Below, piece by piece: positions 23,739 through 35,749 of a DNA stretch of 64,000 bases. The position numbers were made by a program, and so were the translations under genes. Every line of letters starts with the position of its first letter. Within the stretch, counting starts at the first letter, position 1. The notes under the pieces were generated by a model. The model ran no database searches. It was not told the origin of the DNA and was given only the letters and a program-made list of their open reading frames with translations. Source of the stretch: Siderastrea siderea (lineage: Eukaryota; Cnidaria; Anthozoa; Scleractinia; Rhizangiidae); contig OZ034979.1 in the NCBI GenBank assembly GCA_964030785.1, forward strand, positions 38,412,984 to 38,476,983. Direction: 5' to 3'.

Positions 23739-24371
23739 GATTTTATTAAAGATAAAAGTCAATGGCTATTTCTTTCAAATGGTGCAATAGGAGTTGTAGA
23801 GGAATATTCAGATATGCACCATGGACCAGGAAGAGTCATCCACACTTAAATTCTTCTTGTACATACGGCTTTGGATTATTTGTATTCCGCCTTAGAAATA
23901 AGAGATCTCTTAGAAATAAGAGACCTGGCGGAAAGGTTTGATTTAACACAGTGTTTCAACTAATACACTCACAAGCCTTAATTCTGTGTTAGTGTGCAAA
24001 ATATGACTCTCTTTACATTGCAAACTTATCACTAGATTTCACGTATCCTATTAAAAGTAATTATTAGGCTCGAATTCCACCTGTTTTGAGAGTCCCGTTT
24101 TCGTTTCATCCTCCGTCCAACGCGACGAACGCGGGTGACAATAGATCTACAGATTTATGCTGTAGAGATTGCTGTAAACAAGAGATTTCCCATCGGAGTA
24201 AAAAAAAATCTCCTTTCATCCCAAGCTGTGAAGTTCCTTGGAAGTAAATTCCCTCGATCCATAATATAAGAGTAAGAAAACTTTGATTACTGATTTTAGT
24301 TGGATTAAATCAGCGAATGCAACGCTTAACATTCATGGATCATCACTTCATGATATTGTGTATCTTCAGAG

Positions 24372-24377
24372 TTTATT
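24372..24377 (-). terminator. Poly(A) signal of the F-box gene
   Basis: AATAAA on the minus strand, 34 bases past the stop codon of the F-box gene. Confidence 0.6.
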
Positions 24378-24410
24378 ACTCCATTAAATTTGTGATCAAA
24401 TTTTGAACCG

Positions 24411-24782
24411 TTACTCGAGATTTTGAACAACATCCAGGATACATCCCCACGTTTCAGTACTAAGTGGTCCAAAGTGATTCCGTGGCAGCTCATCTGGTGA
24501 TTTTACATAGCGATATTTCCCTTCAAACCATCGTTTTTTGATCGCATTAGTGCCGTAGTTTCTGATGAAGATGTGTCGCCACCATAAACCTTTTTTAATG
24601 TCTTCTTCGATTTCACTTCGATCAAGCGAGTTACACTTCCTTATCCATAAAAGATCGGTGTTGTAGATAAAGGCGTGCCAGTTTTTGCAAGTTTGAGAAG
24701 CTTGACAAAGGCTTTTCGTGTCTAAAAGGGACAATATTTTCAGCGTTATTTCAGGAGGAAGCGAGTCCAGGTCGCCGGACAT
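24411..24782 (-). CDS. FBXO48: F-box protein, FBXO48-like
   Basis: A 123-residue F-box protein, expected to bind SKP1 and present a substrate to an SCF ubiquitin ligase. The F-box occupies about residues 7-46: LPPEITLKILSLLD, then SLCQASQTCKNW and an LW pair. The rest follows the FBXO48 layout by eye: a WWRHIFIRNYG segment, a short linker, and a C-terminal TETWGCILD motif. The ATG at 24782 was chosen; a GTG two codons upstream is not a plausible animal start. It is a single exon here. Splicing to an upstream exon (25253-25475) would be in frame and add an N-terminal extension. The gene is divergent from the TMX2-like gene, with about 1.1 kb between starts. Confidence 0.85.
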   Translation of the reverse strand: MSGDLDSLPPEITLKILSLLDTKSLCQASQTCKNWHAFIYNTDLLWIRKCNSLDRSEIEEDIKKGLWWRHIFIRNYGTNAIKKRWFEGKYRYVKSPDELPRNHFGPLSTETWGCILDVVQNLE

Positions 24783-25252
24783 TTTCACTGCTATTGAATG
24801 AATGTTCCCAGGATGTTACAAGTTGTAGGGACAACGAAATTTTAGTTCCACGAAGAATTTATACAGTGGCAAGATTTGTCCCACTGAGAGTAGAATGACG
24901 ATGAGTCAGAGATCGATCAATCGGTAAGCTTCGACGAAGAGACGCGATGTATATGTACATCGACAAAGGTACTTTCGCTTTGTCTCTTTGTTTACACGCG
25001 TACATCTACATCAGCTGATCACGAAAGTGGAACACCCTGAGCACAGTTACTATGGTAACGGTATTGATCAGCGGCCAGCTGAACGTACAGGAATGGAATA
25101 GGGAAAATTGAAGTGGAGGGCGGACAGATTTCTTTGTGTGAAAATATTTCAGCAACGTTTAACGTTGCTGAAATAAAACGAACTGAAAATTTCAAAGAAA
25201 ATAAATCACTTAAAAATGCAAAGCTGATCAAACAGCTGAAAATGATACTCAC

Positions 25253-25475
25253 CTCGAATATAAAATAGGCATGATACAAGCGAAGACCAAATGTTAATTG
25301 GTGCATCGATCGTCAAAGTCAAATTCTGTACCAGTTTAGAAGCTGTGATACCTTGGACACCAGATTTTTTCCATGTTTTCTTGTGCTTTCGTACAACTGT
25401 AGAACGAAGAAGACCACCAAGGATGTCCCAAGGATCAGCGATGAAGTCGAACGAACTATTTTCCAAACTTTTCAT
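25253..25475 (-). CDS. Possible upstream coding exon (hypothetical)
   Basis: A minus-strand open frame begins at an ATG (25475-25473) and runs 74 codons to a consensus donor (GTGAGT at 25252). It ends in phase 1. An acceptor candidate CAATAG ends at 24791, and joining there to the F-box exon keeps the reading frame. The peptide has no domain I recognise (it contains FDFIADPWDILGG). It may be a 5' exon of the F-box gene, of another gene, or chance. Confidence 0.25.
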
Positions 25476-25908
25476 TTTTTTTTTTGTAGCAAATAGTGAG
25501 AAGCTACTGTAGACGTTTCGTGCCAATAATAAGATAAAGTGTCCAAATGCTTGTTTCCAACAAGCCGAGAAGGCCAGGAGAACTTTCTAAATAATTTATT
25601 CACGTAATTCAGTCATTTGACTGCAAAGTGTATTTTATTAATAAACGGTCTATCTATCTATCTATCATGATCACTGTTCGTCACGGACTGTCGTCATCAC
25701 GCAATCTTGTTCTCCACTGGCTATGTATAACGAAGGCTCGCCTTGACTCGTCACGCAATAATCAGTTCAGCTCAGCTGAACGAGCTGAACACGTTCAGCG
25801 GCAATTTTGGAAACTGACACCAACATTCTGGTCACATTCTCACCGGGCGATTTCTGAGATATTCTAATATCCGAACAGACCTTTAAGGAGAGAATTCTGG
25901 CAAAAACT

Positions 25909-28900
25909 ATGAAGTGGAGCTCGTTTAAGCCATTACTCAGTGGCCACTACATTCTCAACCCTTTAGCGTGCTTGTTGTACGTGATTTTAAAGACTTTTCA
26001 GCCATTTTGCGGATGGCTTTTCCCCGATGAAGAATGTCAAATTTCATGGGTGAGTAGCAAGCTTATTTTACCACCAAAGTTTTCATCCTCATCACATGGT
26101 AAAGCTTAATCCTCTCTGCTCTGTGATTGCTAACTTTCTAAGTTGGCAGAACTTTTGAAAACTCGAATGCAATCAGGATCACAGAAACGTTGCTTTCAGT
26201 CGGAAATATGGTTGCATAGTGGGATTTCATCCACAGCCCCAAATCTTGAAACCTTGTTGCATGAATTTAATAATGTTTTCCTCGATCAAGGAAGATTTAT
26301 TGAATTGAAATTATTTTCTGATTTACGACATTTTATTTGGTACTCACATCTGTCTTGCATGTGTTCATGTGTGTTGTGTGTTATAAAACCAATATACTAC
26401 TTCAGTAGTGTTAATATTTAAGCTTAAACTTTGCTTTCAAACAGTTCTTTCAGTGGTTTTAAATCTTCTCTCATTTAGCTGCCTGGGAGAACTTTAAGAG
26501 TGATGCAATGACATCTTTACATTTATTTCCTGAAGTCTTTTGAAGCCAAAAAAAATTATAAAGTGTAAAAAGTGCTTTTAACACCAATCCCAAAACTGAT
26601 CAAGGCAAAAGCTCAATATCTCCTGACAACACAATATCAATACATTGCACTTTTAAGCATTAAGTTGACAAGAATAATGTAAATCATTGAATTAGGGCAC
26701 TTAATCTTTATGTGCCATGAGACTGTTGGGACTTACAAATTAAATAGCGGAACTCCTTTGCGGCCGAAGGTCGCAAGAGTGGAGCCCCATCCTCATACTA
26801 AGAGACATGCTGGGTTGTTTTATGGTCATGGCAAGCGGAAGGGCTCGCGGGCGCGCGCGCCGCACAACCGTCGCATTTCACGACATTCTTACATGAAGCA
26901 ATTTTCGCCCAGCTTCTAGCCAATGGCGTGCCAGGAATCACGTAAGTCTTTTGACGCGTGTTGCAGAAGTGGCTCACGTAGCGGTAAAATAACTCTTGAA
27001 AACAGTGGATAATTTTACAGTAAAATGGTATCCAACGGCCACAACATGATGAAAAACAGGATTCTACATTCAAGGATGTAAGGTTAGGGCAAAACCAAGC
27101 TTATAAGTCGAGCAGAAAAGTACTAATTTGCGAACAAATAATTCTGACCTAAAGCATGACCTTTGTATTTTAAAACGAATGAAGCGTATCCATTTACCAA
27201 ACAGAATTAGAAGAACATCGCTTTCCAATTGACAGTTGTAAAGCAGGATCAAAGTTATTCACAATAAACAGATTGAATTTACGACAAAATGTCTTAAATG
27301 TGTGCAACACTGTGCAATAACTGTAAACAAAACCAAAAGAGAATTTCTAGTAGCTTTGAAGTGAACACGCATCTCCTGTGAATTGCAAAGTACAAAGCGA
27401 CAAGTAAAATAACAGCAATCAAAACAAACGAAAAATGCTGATAAACGATTGAATGAATTTGCCTAGCGAACTTAAGGTGAAAGCACAAATAGATAAACTA
27501 GATTTGCTTGAATCACGAAACAGAATTATACGCTAATAATAAAACTATACAGTAATTAACGAGGTCAAGTACCTAGGTTAATAACAGTAAACAAGAAATT
27601 CTGAAGAATTTATAGGCAGCCGATGGCAACCAGGTAGATATGGAGTTCTGCTTTTAGGCTTGGCTAAATCTATATATTATTCTTTTGGGTTGAATGGCTT
27701 GGGGTACATGTAAAAACATTGACCTTTTGTCTCAAGTATGGTTTTCTTGTTTACCATTGGAAATTTAAAAAGAGAAAAAATGAAATTGCTACTCAATGTC
27801 TTTTTTGTTTGAACTGTCCCACTTAACGATATCCATCCAGAGGTGTGGACAATGAAACCACCATATACAGCATAATAAACAGCACCACAGGAAAGCACTG
27901 CTCAGTAGCTTTCACTTGAATGGTCACACTTGAGGATTTCGTCCACTGGATCAAACATTAGAACCAAAGGAAAGTAATGTTCTGTAGCTTTCTTTTCAAT
28001 GGACATGCTTTAGAAAAAAGGATGTTGTATGCAGACTCATAAGTTAGAACAACTTATTATAGAGCATAATGAACAGCACCACTGCAGGAAAATACTGCTA
28101 GCCCTCTAGATCTGTGGCTTTCTTTTAAATGGTCATGCTTTAGAAAGAAACAGGTTTTCATGCACAGACTCAAAATTAGAACCAGGTTGTACAGCATTAT
28201 AAACAACACCTGACTTGTTTCCGGTTTTCTCTAGTTGTCTCGTGAGCCCTCATATTTCCCTTGTGCATCTCAACCCTGTAAAAGACGAGTTCAAGAGAAG
28301 TGCCATTTTTTTTGTTTCTTTTAATGGAATATAATAGCAACCTTGTAAATAATAAATTGGTTGTTTGCTTTAGAAAGGAGCATAAATTTAGATATCTTTG
28401 TGACATTAAGGAATGTGAAATTAATATTCTGCATTATTTTTTCTGCAGAGAGACTTTGAACTCTTGTCATTTCTAGTGATTGTTCTGGCTGTCAAAAACA
28501 GAAAATGGAAACCAGGTAAAAAAAATTTACTAATTGAAACAGCTTTCTGGACTGTTAATGTGAGAAAAAATATGGTATTACTAAGTCTTACTCTAAACAC
28601 AAGCTGCTTTGTAAGGGGGGAGGGTAGGGGGTAGTGGTAAAGTGGTTAGCATATTAATTAAACTTTAGTTCAATTGAGGTTGGTGGTTTGAGGTCTGGTC
28701 CCTGTGCATGCTGTTGTGTTGTTTCCTTAGACGAGAAACTTTACGCCAAATTGTCTCTCTCCACCCAGGTGTATAAATGGGTATTGGGGACATACTGCTG
28801 GGGGTAACCCTGCGATGGACTAGCATCCTATCCTGGGGGGAGCAGCAATACTCTCAGTTGCTTCGTGCTGCAGGGACCTGATTAAGCTCCGCCTATGTGA

Positions 28901-31900
28901 GCCTTCTGTGGCTCGTGTGTGGCAACCTTTTTCTCCTGCCATTAGTAATTCCATCATGTACATAGTAAGGGTGGGCTGATACCAGTTTTTTAAAATCAAT
29001 CTGACACGAGTACCATGTTAACTGATATTAGGTAATTACTTTTTATATTTGATGTCGATATTGATATCAATATAATTATGATGCCACATTCCAGATTCAT
29101 ATTGTGATATGATCATAATTTCAAGGTCAAGTCCATCCAAGAGTCGAAAAATGTGTACCGGTTAATGAGTGAATTGTAAAGCTCGGTTGTAAATCAATGG
29201 CACATGAACAAACATTTCAAAAAACTGAACAGTAGTTTTGTTCAAGAATGCAAGTGCTTGAACGTGAAAGGATTCCACTTCATAGAAACAAAAATTTCCA
29301 AGAACACAGGGTGGAATGTTTATGCGAGTGTTTCCTTCAAGTGGTCACATGAGCAGTATCAAACGACATCTTTTTCACTGATACTTCACTCAGGTATCTA
29401 TTTTTCATGCCAACCCAAATATCAATGATATCAGGTATTTGCTATCAATACTGACCCACCCTTATTAACTTCTAAAAGACTGAGATAAGGTGTAGGAACC
29501 AGGAGATTAGGAGAAGCAGGATGTTAAACTCGGGGGGGGGGGGGGGTACTCCCCGAAAGTTTGGTCAGGGGTGTGTAGTGCACTCCTTACATGGATTATT
29601 GTAAAGTATGTTGCAATTCAGCTAGCCTGGGGGCTGCAATGACTTAACTTTAAAAAGCTATCTAATCTATCTACTCCTCCAAACCCTTACCCTATTGCAA
29701 ACCAGAATATGTGATTTTCCCTGCCTATTTCAGACCTGACCCAAGCCTCAATACCCTATTTCAGACTTACCCGGGAACTGTTTTGGTTTGCGTTTGAGGA
29801 GGAGGAGGGCTTCAAATTTCCGACATTAATCAAAACAAACTTCTCAAGAGAAGATAATAACAAAAGAAGTAGCTTCATTTAAAAAACTGTACCCAATTCC
29901 AGATCAGATCACATTAAACCATACCAATATTCAGACCAAAAAGCACAAACTTTACCCTATGTCAGACCAAGATGGTCAAAATCTATACCCTATTTTAGAC
30001 TAAAACGGCTTGAAAACCATACCCTTTGGCGCCACACATACCTATCTAGCTTATATAAGAGAGTAGCCCCCCCCAGGGGGGGGGTTAAAACCCCCTCTCC
30101 CCACCTCCCTTACTCCGTACTGCACACTCAGGCTACGTTCTAGCTAAACATTATCATGTTCACTTCACTTGTTTCCTTTTTTTTTTTCTTCAACAGCATC
30201 ATGGCAAGAGGTAGCCTCCATGGTTTTTATGTTTAGCAAAATTGCAAACTTTGTTCTTTTTGCAAGGTCAGACCTTAGGCTAGGTCTCATTTACCTCATC
30301 ATTTGCTTAGGTGAGTATAATACCCTCAGCTTTGAACATTCCTTAATAATTTTCCTGTCTTTGGCTGAAGTAATAATCTTCTCAAATCAGTAAAATTCTA
30401 GTAAATATGTGGTCTCCTATATTCCTACCACTGCAAGGCTGGGGAATAACCATTCTAAGAGTCCCCCCTCCCCCTCCCCTTTCCGTAGATTTTTTTCTTG
30501 CGTGCAGCCTTGAATTAACTCAGAAAAACCTCCCCAAAGTTCTTTTAAATTGTGAAGTATTCTGCCTATGAGAAAATGTTGTTGCTTACCTGAGGCTGTG
30601 CTTAATGTAGAGAGAATTGTACCTGTGCATATGTTGTGGTTCAATTTTATCCTTGGCTCAAATTTTATTTTCCTTTGTTGTATACTCATTGTAATACATT
30701 ACCATACACAAAAAAAGGAAACTAAAAATTGAACCAAGGATAAAATTAAACCACAACATATACAACTGGCTTTTGATTTCATTTTAAGCTATTTTCAAAT
30801 TTACCCAGGGCTCCACTGGTAACAGTCCAGTAATAAATTTACTGATGGAATGGTCTTATATACTTTATTATAATATTTATCACAGATTGACTCCCATTAA
30901 AATCATCCTGACACACGTTTTGGATGTACGATGATCAATGTATTCCCAAACTCAACATATTATTGATTGAAGTTCTCACTGATTTCATTAATAATAATTG
31001 TTTCTTTTTCAGTTTTATTTCTGTTATTTCCTGAACCATCATACAGTGGCCCTGATGAAATTCACTTCTTTAGAGGACCAGCTCTTGATGTAAGTGATCA
31101 CTACCTTTGTATACTAAAAAGCATTAAAAACCTTCAGAGTTAAAAAGGCTTCATTTGCTTGAAGGAAAAAGCCACAATTTTACTTCTCGACAGTGGTTTT
31201 ATTAGAAGGTTGCAGTGGTAGTGTTCTGACATCCATTTCAATTCAACTGTGCCACCTACCTGCCACGATATTCTTAGCTTCATGTTTGTGAATGAAAAAC
31301 CCTCAATACCTACTTCATGTGGTCAGCTATGACAACATCTGTAAGAAAGTGTGCACTGGGTCATTATGGCAGTGTGTCAAGAAGAGTGTTTGGCAAAAAA
31401 GTGTGAAGGTGCCCAGGGGCGGGGTACTCAGTAAAGTTTTCATACACTTACCCTTTAATATACTAATTTTTTACCAAAATGGCACCCCTTTCTTATACCT
31501 CAAGGATAGCCAAAACAATAGAAATTCCTATGATCATCACATTTCCCCCAGACTTTCAGTCCTTCTGGCTCAGTTGCTCAAAGGCTCCAAGCTTTTTGCA
31601 GCTGATTTTGTGACCCTTTAAATATACTAAAATGACGATTTTCTTTACCCTTTATTATACTGCAAGGTTAAAAAAGGCATCCCTTTCAGGCAGAGCCTTC
31701 CCATATAGCACACTATAGGGAGTACCCTCCCCCCCGGGGAAGGCAGCATATTTGTCATTTTAGGGCCTCTTCATATGATCCCGGTAACCGGGCTGGCTCG
31801 GTTACCGGGATGAATTTTGTCGTCTGTTCATATGGGAAATTTCAGCCCGGTTACCGGGATGAAATTCAAGAAACAAAACCAAAATGGCGCCACATAAACA

Positions 31901-32475
31901 AGTATTGTTCGCGACTATCATAGCTTTGTCGACTCTTGTAACTTTAATACTAAAATAAAGCTAATTCGAATACTTTTGAAGTGGAAATGCACACACGGCA
32001 AAATTATGCTATTTTGGCCGCCCAGTTTCGAAAGCGAAGCTAATTTGTCAAAAACATTTTCATCCCGGTAACCGGGCTGGAGTGTTCATATGGGAAAATT
32101 TTCATCCCGGTTGCCGAGATCTCGGTTGTAGAAACCGAGATCTCGGTAACCGGGCTGGCCCGCCTTCTCATATGAACACATCGCAATTTTTACAAAGGAA
32201 ATAGGAGTGAGGCGAGATCTCGGAAACCGGGCCAGCCCGGTCAACCGGGCTCATATGAAGAGGCCCTTAGAAACATTTTTCCTTGTAGGATGCTCTGCGT
32301 GAAGACCCTTCTGTCACGTGGTTGGTAGAATTCTATGCTCCTTGGTGTCCTCCTTGTGTTCGATTTGCTCCAACATTTGCAGAGTTGTCTTTGAGGTAAA
32401 CACAATATCTATTCTCTCTTTACTGTAAATTCAGAGCTTAAATATTTCTCTTATAGTGAGATAATTATAAAGGGC

Positions 32476-32513
<38 letters not shown>

Positions 32514-35500
32514 AAGTAAATCACAAAAATTTGGATTTATCGACTGAGTTGATAAGCTAAATTGGCCACCATAAAGAAATTGAAAGCTGACATTTCGAAC
32601 GTTAGCCCTTCGTTGGAGGGAATCAAGGAATTAATGAAAATAAATGCCCTACCCTTTGCTTTGTCTGGTAAAATCTTGAATGCAGTCCAAGGCTTAAAAC
32701 AACGTTTCAGTATTGTAGTTTCTTTTCAGCTATTAGCTGTTAATTTATTTTCTTAAATTTCATTTCTCTTCAGATACAACCACAGTCATCTTAGGTTTGG
32801 GAAGCTTGACGTTGGAAAGTATCCGATCATTGCAGAAAAGTAAGGGAATTTTCAATAGCTACGACAGCTGACAAAAATCCTGGAGACACCGACTCAACCC
32901 GCAAAGAAGCGTTGTTTGTGTCATCTTCATTTGACTAATCAAATGCTCTCCTTTACGTTCCTTTTCGTTACTCATTAGTAGAAGGCAGTCAAAAAAGAAC
33001 ATTGCAAAGAGAACGAAACGTTCTTCTGTAACTTTCTACATGAAAATTTAACAGAAAAATGCAAGTGTTCCAAAACTCCTGCTGTGGGCCGTTGTTGCGA
33101 AAAACTCTATTTATAGTACAACGCTAAATTGTGGCGTGCTCTTATTGGTCGAAATCGATCACGTGACGCGATAGTGTCTCTCCTCAGCGGGAGCCTATCA
33201 GCGCATAGTGATAGGTTCTGTCGGAAATTTGAGGTTCAAACTTCATATAAACCCTCGAACTACGTTCTCGGGCTAATATTTGTTGTGAACATAAAATTTC
33301 CTCGGGCAACCTAGTGCCTTCGATAGAAGAATATCTACCTCAGTGGACATTCCCCGTGTTCTATGGGAAATACGCTTATCTGATTGGCTCAATCATCGTT
33401 TCTATTTGCTTCCAACCAATAAGAGCGCGCGTTTACTAAAAGTTTGCGGACTATTATACAGGCTTTACATTACCTTTTAATCTGTTGTCGCTTTTTTTTT
33501 CAGACACAAGGTTGATGGTTCTGTAGTATCTAAACAGCTTCCCACCTTAATACTTTATGAAGGAGGAAACGAAACGAAACGAAGGCCATTGGTTGATAGA
33601 AAAGGTGTTATCACTCCGTATACTTTCACTGAGGTGTGTATCAACTAAAGTCGTACCAATGGCGTTAGTTCAGTGGGTTAGAGCACCCGATCGATGTAAG
33701 GTCGTGGTTTCTTCCCTCGTAGCCAATAGCGTGCAAGTATGAATTATCCGTGATTGGCAGGTCTATGCGGATTGATAGGAAAATAACCGATGTTTGCGCT
33801 GTTTCGTTGGAAGAAATCAGCTTTTTCGATCCATTTATAGTCACTTTTTCCGCTTTTTCGCTATATAACACGCGTCCCCGATCTCACGTCCCCACGTTCC
33901 CGTTTTCACGCCCCCGCGACCCCGATCTCTTGTCGCTGCGTCCCCAATCTCACGTCCCTACGCGTCCTCGGTCTCACCAACTCACAAATGACCAGCTCAC
34001 AGACTCATATTTTTATCCGCAGTTCACATAGATGAGTGTCTCATATATTCACTCTCAAACGACAAAGCTTAGCAAAGAAAATCAAAAGCAAAGGCTGTGG
34101 CTGAAAGTGGGACGGGGAAGTTGGGACGCGGACGCGGGCACGCGTGTCTGGGGACGTGGGACGCGGGGACGCGAGATAGGGGACACGTGGAGACGTGAGA
34201 TCGGGGACGCGGGGACAAGAGATCGGGGTCGTGGGGACGTGAGATCAGGGATGCGTGCGGTAAAAAGTATTGTATTGTATTGTTCTCTATTGTATTCTAT
34301 TGTATTCTACTGTATTGTATTCCATTGTATTGTATTGTAAACATGGTAAAAGTGACTATCATTAGATCGAAACTTGAAAGCTGATTTCTTCCAACGAAAC
34401 AGCGCAAACATCGGCTATTTTCATATCAATACCTTTCTTTTTGGACTTCTTGAGAGTTTAAACTGTGTTCGCTGAGATTTTCAGTCCATCGAACCCAAAC
34501 TGTATAAAGAGAAAGTTAATGACATTTCTCTGGAGTTTATAACCGATTTCTTATGAAATTTTCATGATTTCTGCGGCAGAAACACGATACTCCTCTGAAG
34601 TTCTCCCGGGAATTTACAAACGAAGTCAGCTCTCCTCTCTGTTTTTCGATTGGCCATGTTATTTTCCACCTTGGTAGCCTTTTCTTCTAGTCACCAGTCT
34701 CTTTATTCTGTTCACTGTTGTGTTGGCCGCTAAATTTTATGAGGGACTTTCCCTTTTGACGGTGCGAAAATCCAAAACAAACGTGCAGACACTGAAATGA
34801 CATGAAGTTTAGACCGATTTATTTCTCAGAGATGCCCGACAGTCCTTTGTTCCAAGAAGAGGTAAATTTGGCCTCAGATGCCGATATCTTTTTCCGCGAG
34901 TGCGTGTCGCCATTTTTGACATTATATTATTATGTCGTGTTTTGACTCCTGTGCGAGGTTTGATTCTTTCACTATGCTTATGACAAACAGAATTCAGTTT
35001 CATGGGGAGATGCTTTCAATTTAGTGTCAAAAAATGTTTTACGTTTGCTTTGGCTGTGACTAAAAGTGGAACCGGGACGTAGGGGACGCGTGTTTGGAGA
35101 CGTGGGACGCGGGGACGCGTGGGGACGTATTTTTATCCGCTTCTTAAGTTGATATTATTAACTGAGATGGTCGTCATTATTTCATATTTTTATCACTCTC
35201 ATTCATTTACCACCTACGGGATTGATATGAATTCACAAATGACCAGCTCCCAGTTGGCTTGAAAGCTCAGTTGCTGCACCGGAATCGCGGGGTCATGAGT
35301 TCGAATCTCACTCAAGCCTGAATTTTTTTCAGATTGTTCTTTTATCAGCTGCTTAAGTTGATACCATGAAGTGCGATGGTCGTCATCATTGTCGTTTGTT
35401 AAAAAATTCTTGCGCCAATTCTCAACCACTTACAGTTACGAAGAAATCCAAAACCATTCTTCGCTTTGATAGAGAAATATGTGAAATATCAATATAAATG

Positions 35501-35749
35501 AACTGCTTAAGAAATAGTTATTTGATACCAATTGCCCGTTTTCCCCGCAGTAATAACTTTTTAGTTTGCAAAGCTGCTTTTAAGTTTGTATTGTTGTATT
35601 GAATTGTTTAATTTTTGCCATTCTTGTTTTCTTGTTAACAGGTCAATATCGAGCGAGACTTCAATTTACGTGAACTTAAAAAAGCTGCTCAGGAGAAGGA
35701 AAAACTGAAAGAAAAGAACGTAAAGAAAGACAAAAACAAGACAGAATGA
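25909..35749 (+). CDS. TMX2: Thioredoxin-related transmembrane protein 2 (eight exons)
   Basis: An ER membrane member of the protein disulfide isomerase family. Exons: 25909-26049, 28449-28515, 30197-30310, 31013-31089, 32289-32395, 32774-32839, 33504-33633, 35642-35749. All are GT-AG and total 269 residues. A hydrophobic N-terminal segment near residues 15-35 is followed by membrane segments in exons 2-4 (LLSFLVIVLAV; IANFVLFAR; GLIYLIICL). A thioredoxin fold follows: VTWLVEFYAPWCPPC, then FGKLDV and KQLPTLILYEGG with the cis-proline. The active site is a full CPPC (C153, C156), whereas human TMX2 carries the atypical SNDC. The tail is Lys-rich and contains KKDK, resembling the KKDK at the human C-terminus, but here it is followed by NKTE, so a terminal KKxx signal is not strict. 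Confidence 0.93.
26050..28448. other. TMX2 intron 1 with degenerate tandem repeats
   Basis: This intron contains a CpG-rich patch near 26755-26900. At 27865-28210 there are diverged tandem units of about 100-190 bases, marked by CATAATAAACAGCACCAC and TAGCTTTCTTTT-AATGG-CATGCTTTAGAAA. No gene was seen on either strand. Confidence 0.5.
28600..28945. repeat. SINE-like dispersed repeat
   Basis: This block contains GTGGTTAGC, TTGTCTCTCTCCACCCAGGTG and CCCTGCGATGGACTAGCATCC, which I associate with a repeat common in coral genomes. A decayed partial copy is near 190-330. The phrase TCTCCCCACCCAGGTTTATA recurs near 39983. Confidence 0.5.
28966..29464. mobile_element. MITE with AGGGTGGG ends and TA duplication
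   Basis: The element is 28968-29462. Its ends are AGGGTGGGCTGATACC and, inverted, AGGGTGGGTCAGTATTG. TA flanks both sides. Its interior resembles a diverged copy at 47310-47590 (shared CTGATACCAG-TTTTTC/AA, CACATGAGCAGTATC-like and TTCATAGAA words). Confidence 0.7.
29530..30115. repeat. Dispersed repeat with G- and C-rich ends
   Basis: A block opens with a run of G and GTACTCCCCG and closes with GAGAGTAGCCCCCCCCAGG. Its interior repeats ACCCTATTTCAGAC-type phrases. It occupies the intron just before TMX2 exon 3 and holds no gene. Confidence 0.55.
31430..31735. repeat. Dispersed repeat, copy B
   Basis: This is a second copy of the family at 10150-10530. It opens near GGGGCGGGGTACTC and closes near TATAGGGAGTACC followed by a C run. 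Confidence 0.7.
31760..32269. mobile_element. MITE, PIF/Harbinger-like (TTA TSD)
   Basis: The element is 31763-32266. Its ends are GGGCCTCTTCATATGATCCC and, inverted, GGGCCTCTTCATATGAGCCC. TTA flanks both sides. The interior is crowded with GGTAACCGGG/CCCGGTTACC words, so each arm can fold on itself. It ends 19 bases before TMX2 exon 5. Confidence 0.85.
33660..33735 (+). repeat. Decayed tRNA-derived SINE head
   Basis: GGCGTTAGTTCAGTGGGTTAG followed by GGTCGTGGTTTC resembles Pol III A and B boxes at tRNA spacing. The acceptor stem and B box are degraded. Confidence 0.45.
33765..34430. mobile_element. Hairpin element with inverted minisatellite arms
   Basis: About 85 bases at 33765-33850 reappear inverted at 34345-34430; shared core CCGATGTTTGCGCTGTTTCG. 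Just inside each end lie complementary minisatellites: CCCCGATCTCACGTCCC-type units at 33875-33980 and GGGACGTGAGATCGGGG-type units at 34110-34260. A TGTAT microsatellite follows (about 34268-34340). It lies in the last TMX2 intron. No transposase was seen. Confidence 0.75.
35040..35130 (+). repeat. Minisatellite GGGGACGCG-type
   Basis: A short array of the same GGGACGCGGGGACG units as at 34110-34260, in the same intron about 0.8 kb away. Confidence 0.6.
35231..35405 (+). repeat. tRNA-derived SINE
   Basis: The head is tRNA-like: GGCTTGA and TCAAGCC form a perfect 7-bp acceptor stem around an A box (AAGCTCAGTTG) and a B box (GAGTTCGAATCTC). It continues into a non-tRNA tail (TTAAGTTGATACC, then GATGGTCGTCATCAT). 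A second tail copy lies at 35137-35190. Phrases at 33985-34030 also match the leader. Confidence 0.7.

Noticed and set aside
34032..34340. 102-codon ORF
   Set aside because: Composed of minisatellite and TGTAT microsatellite.
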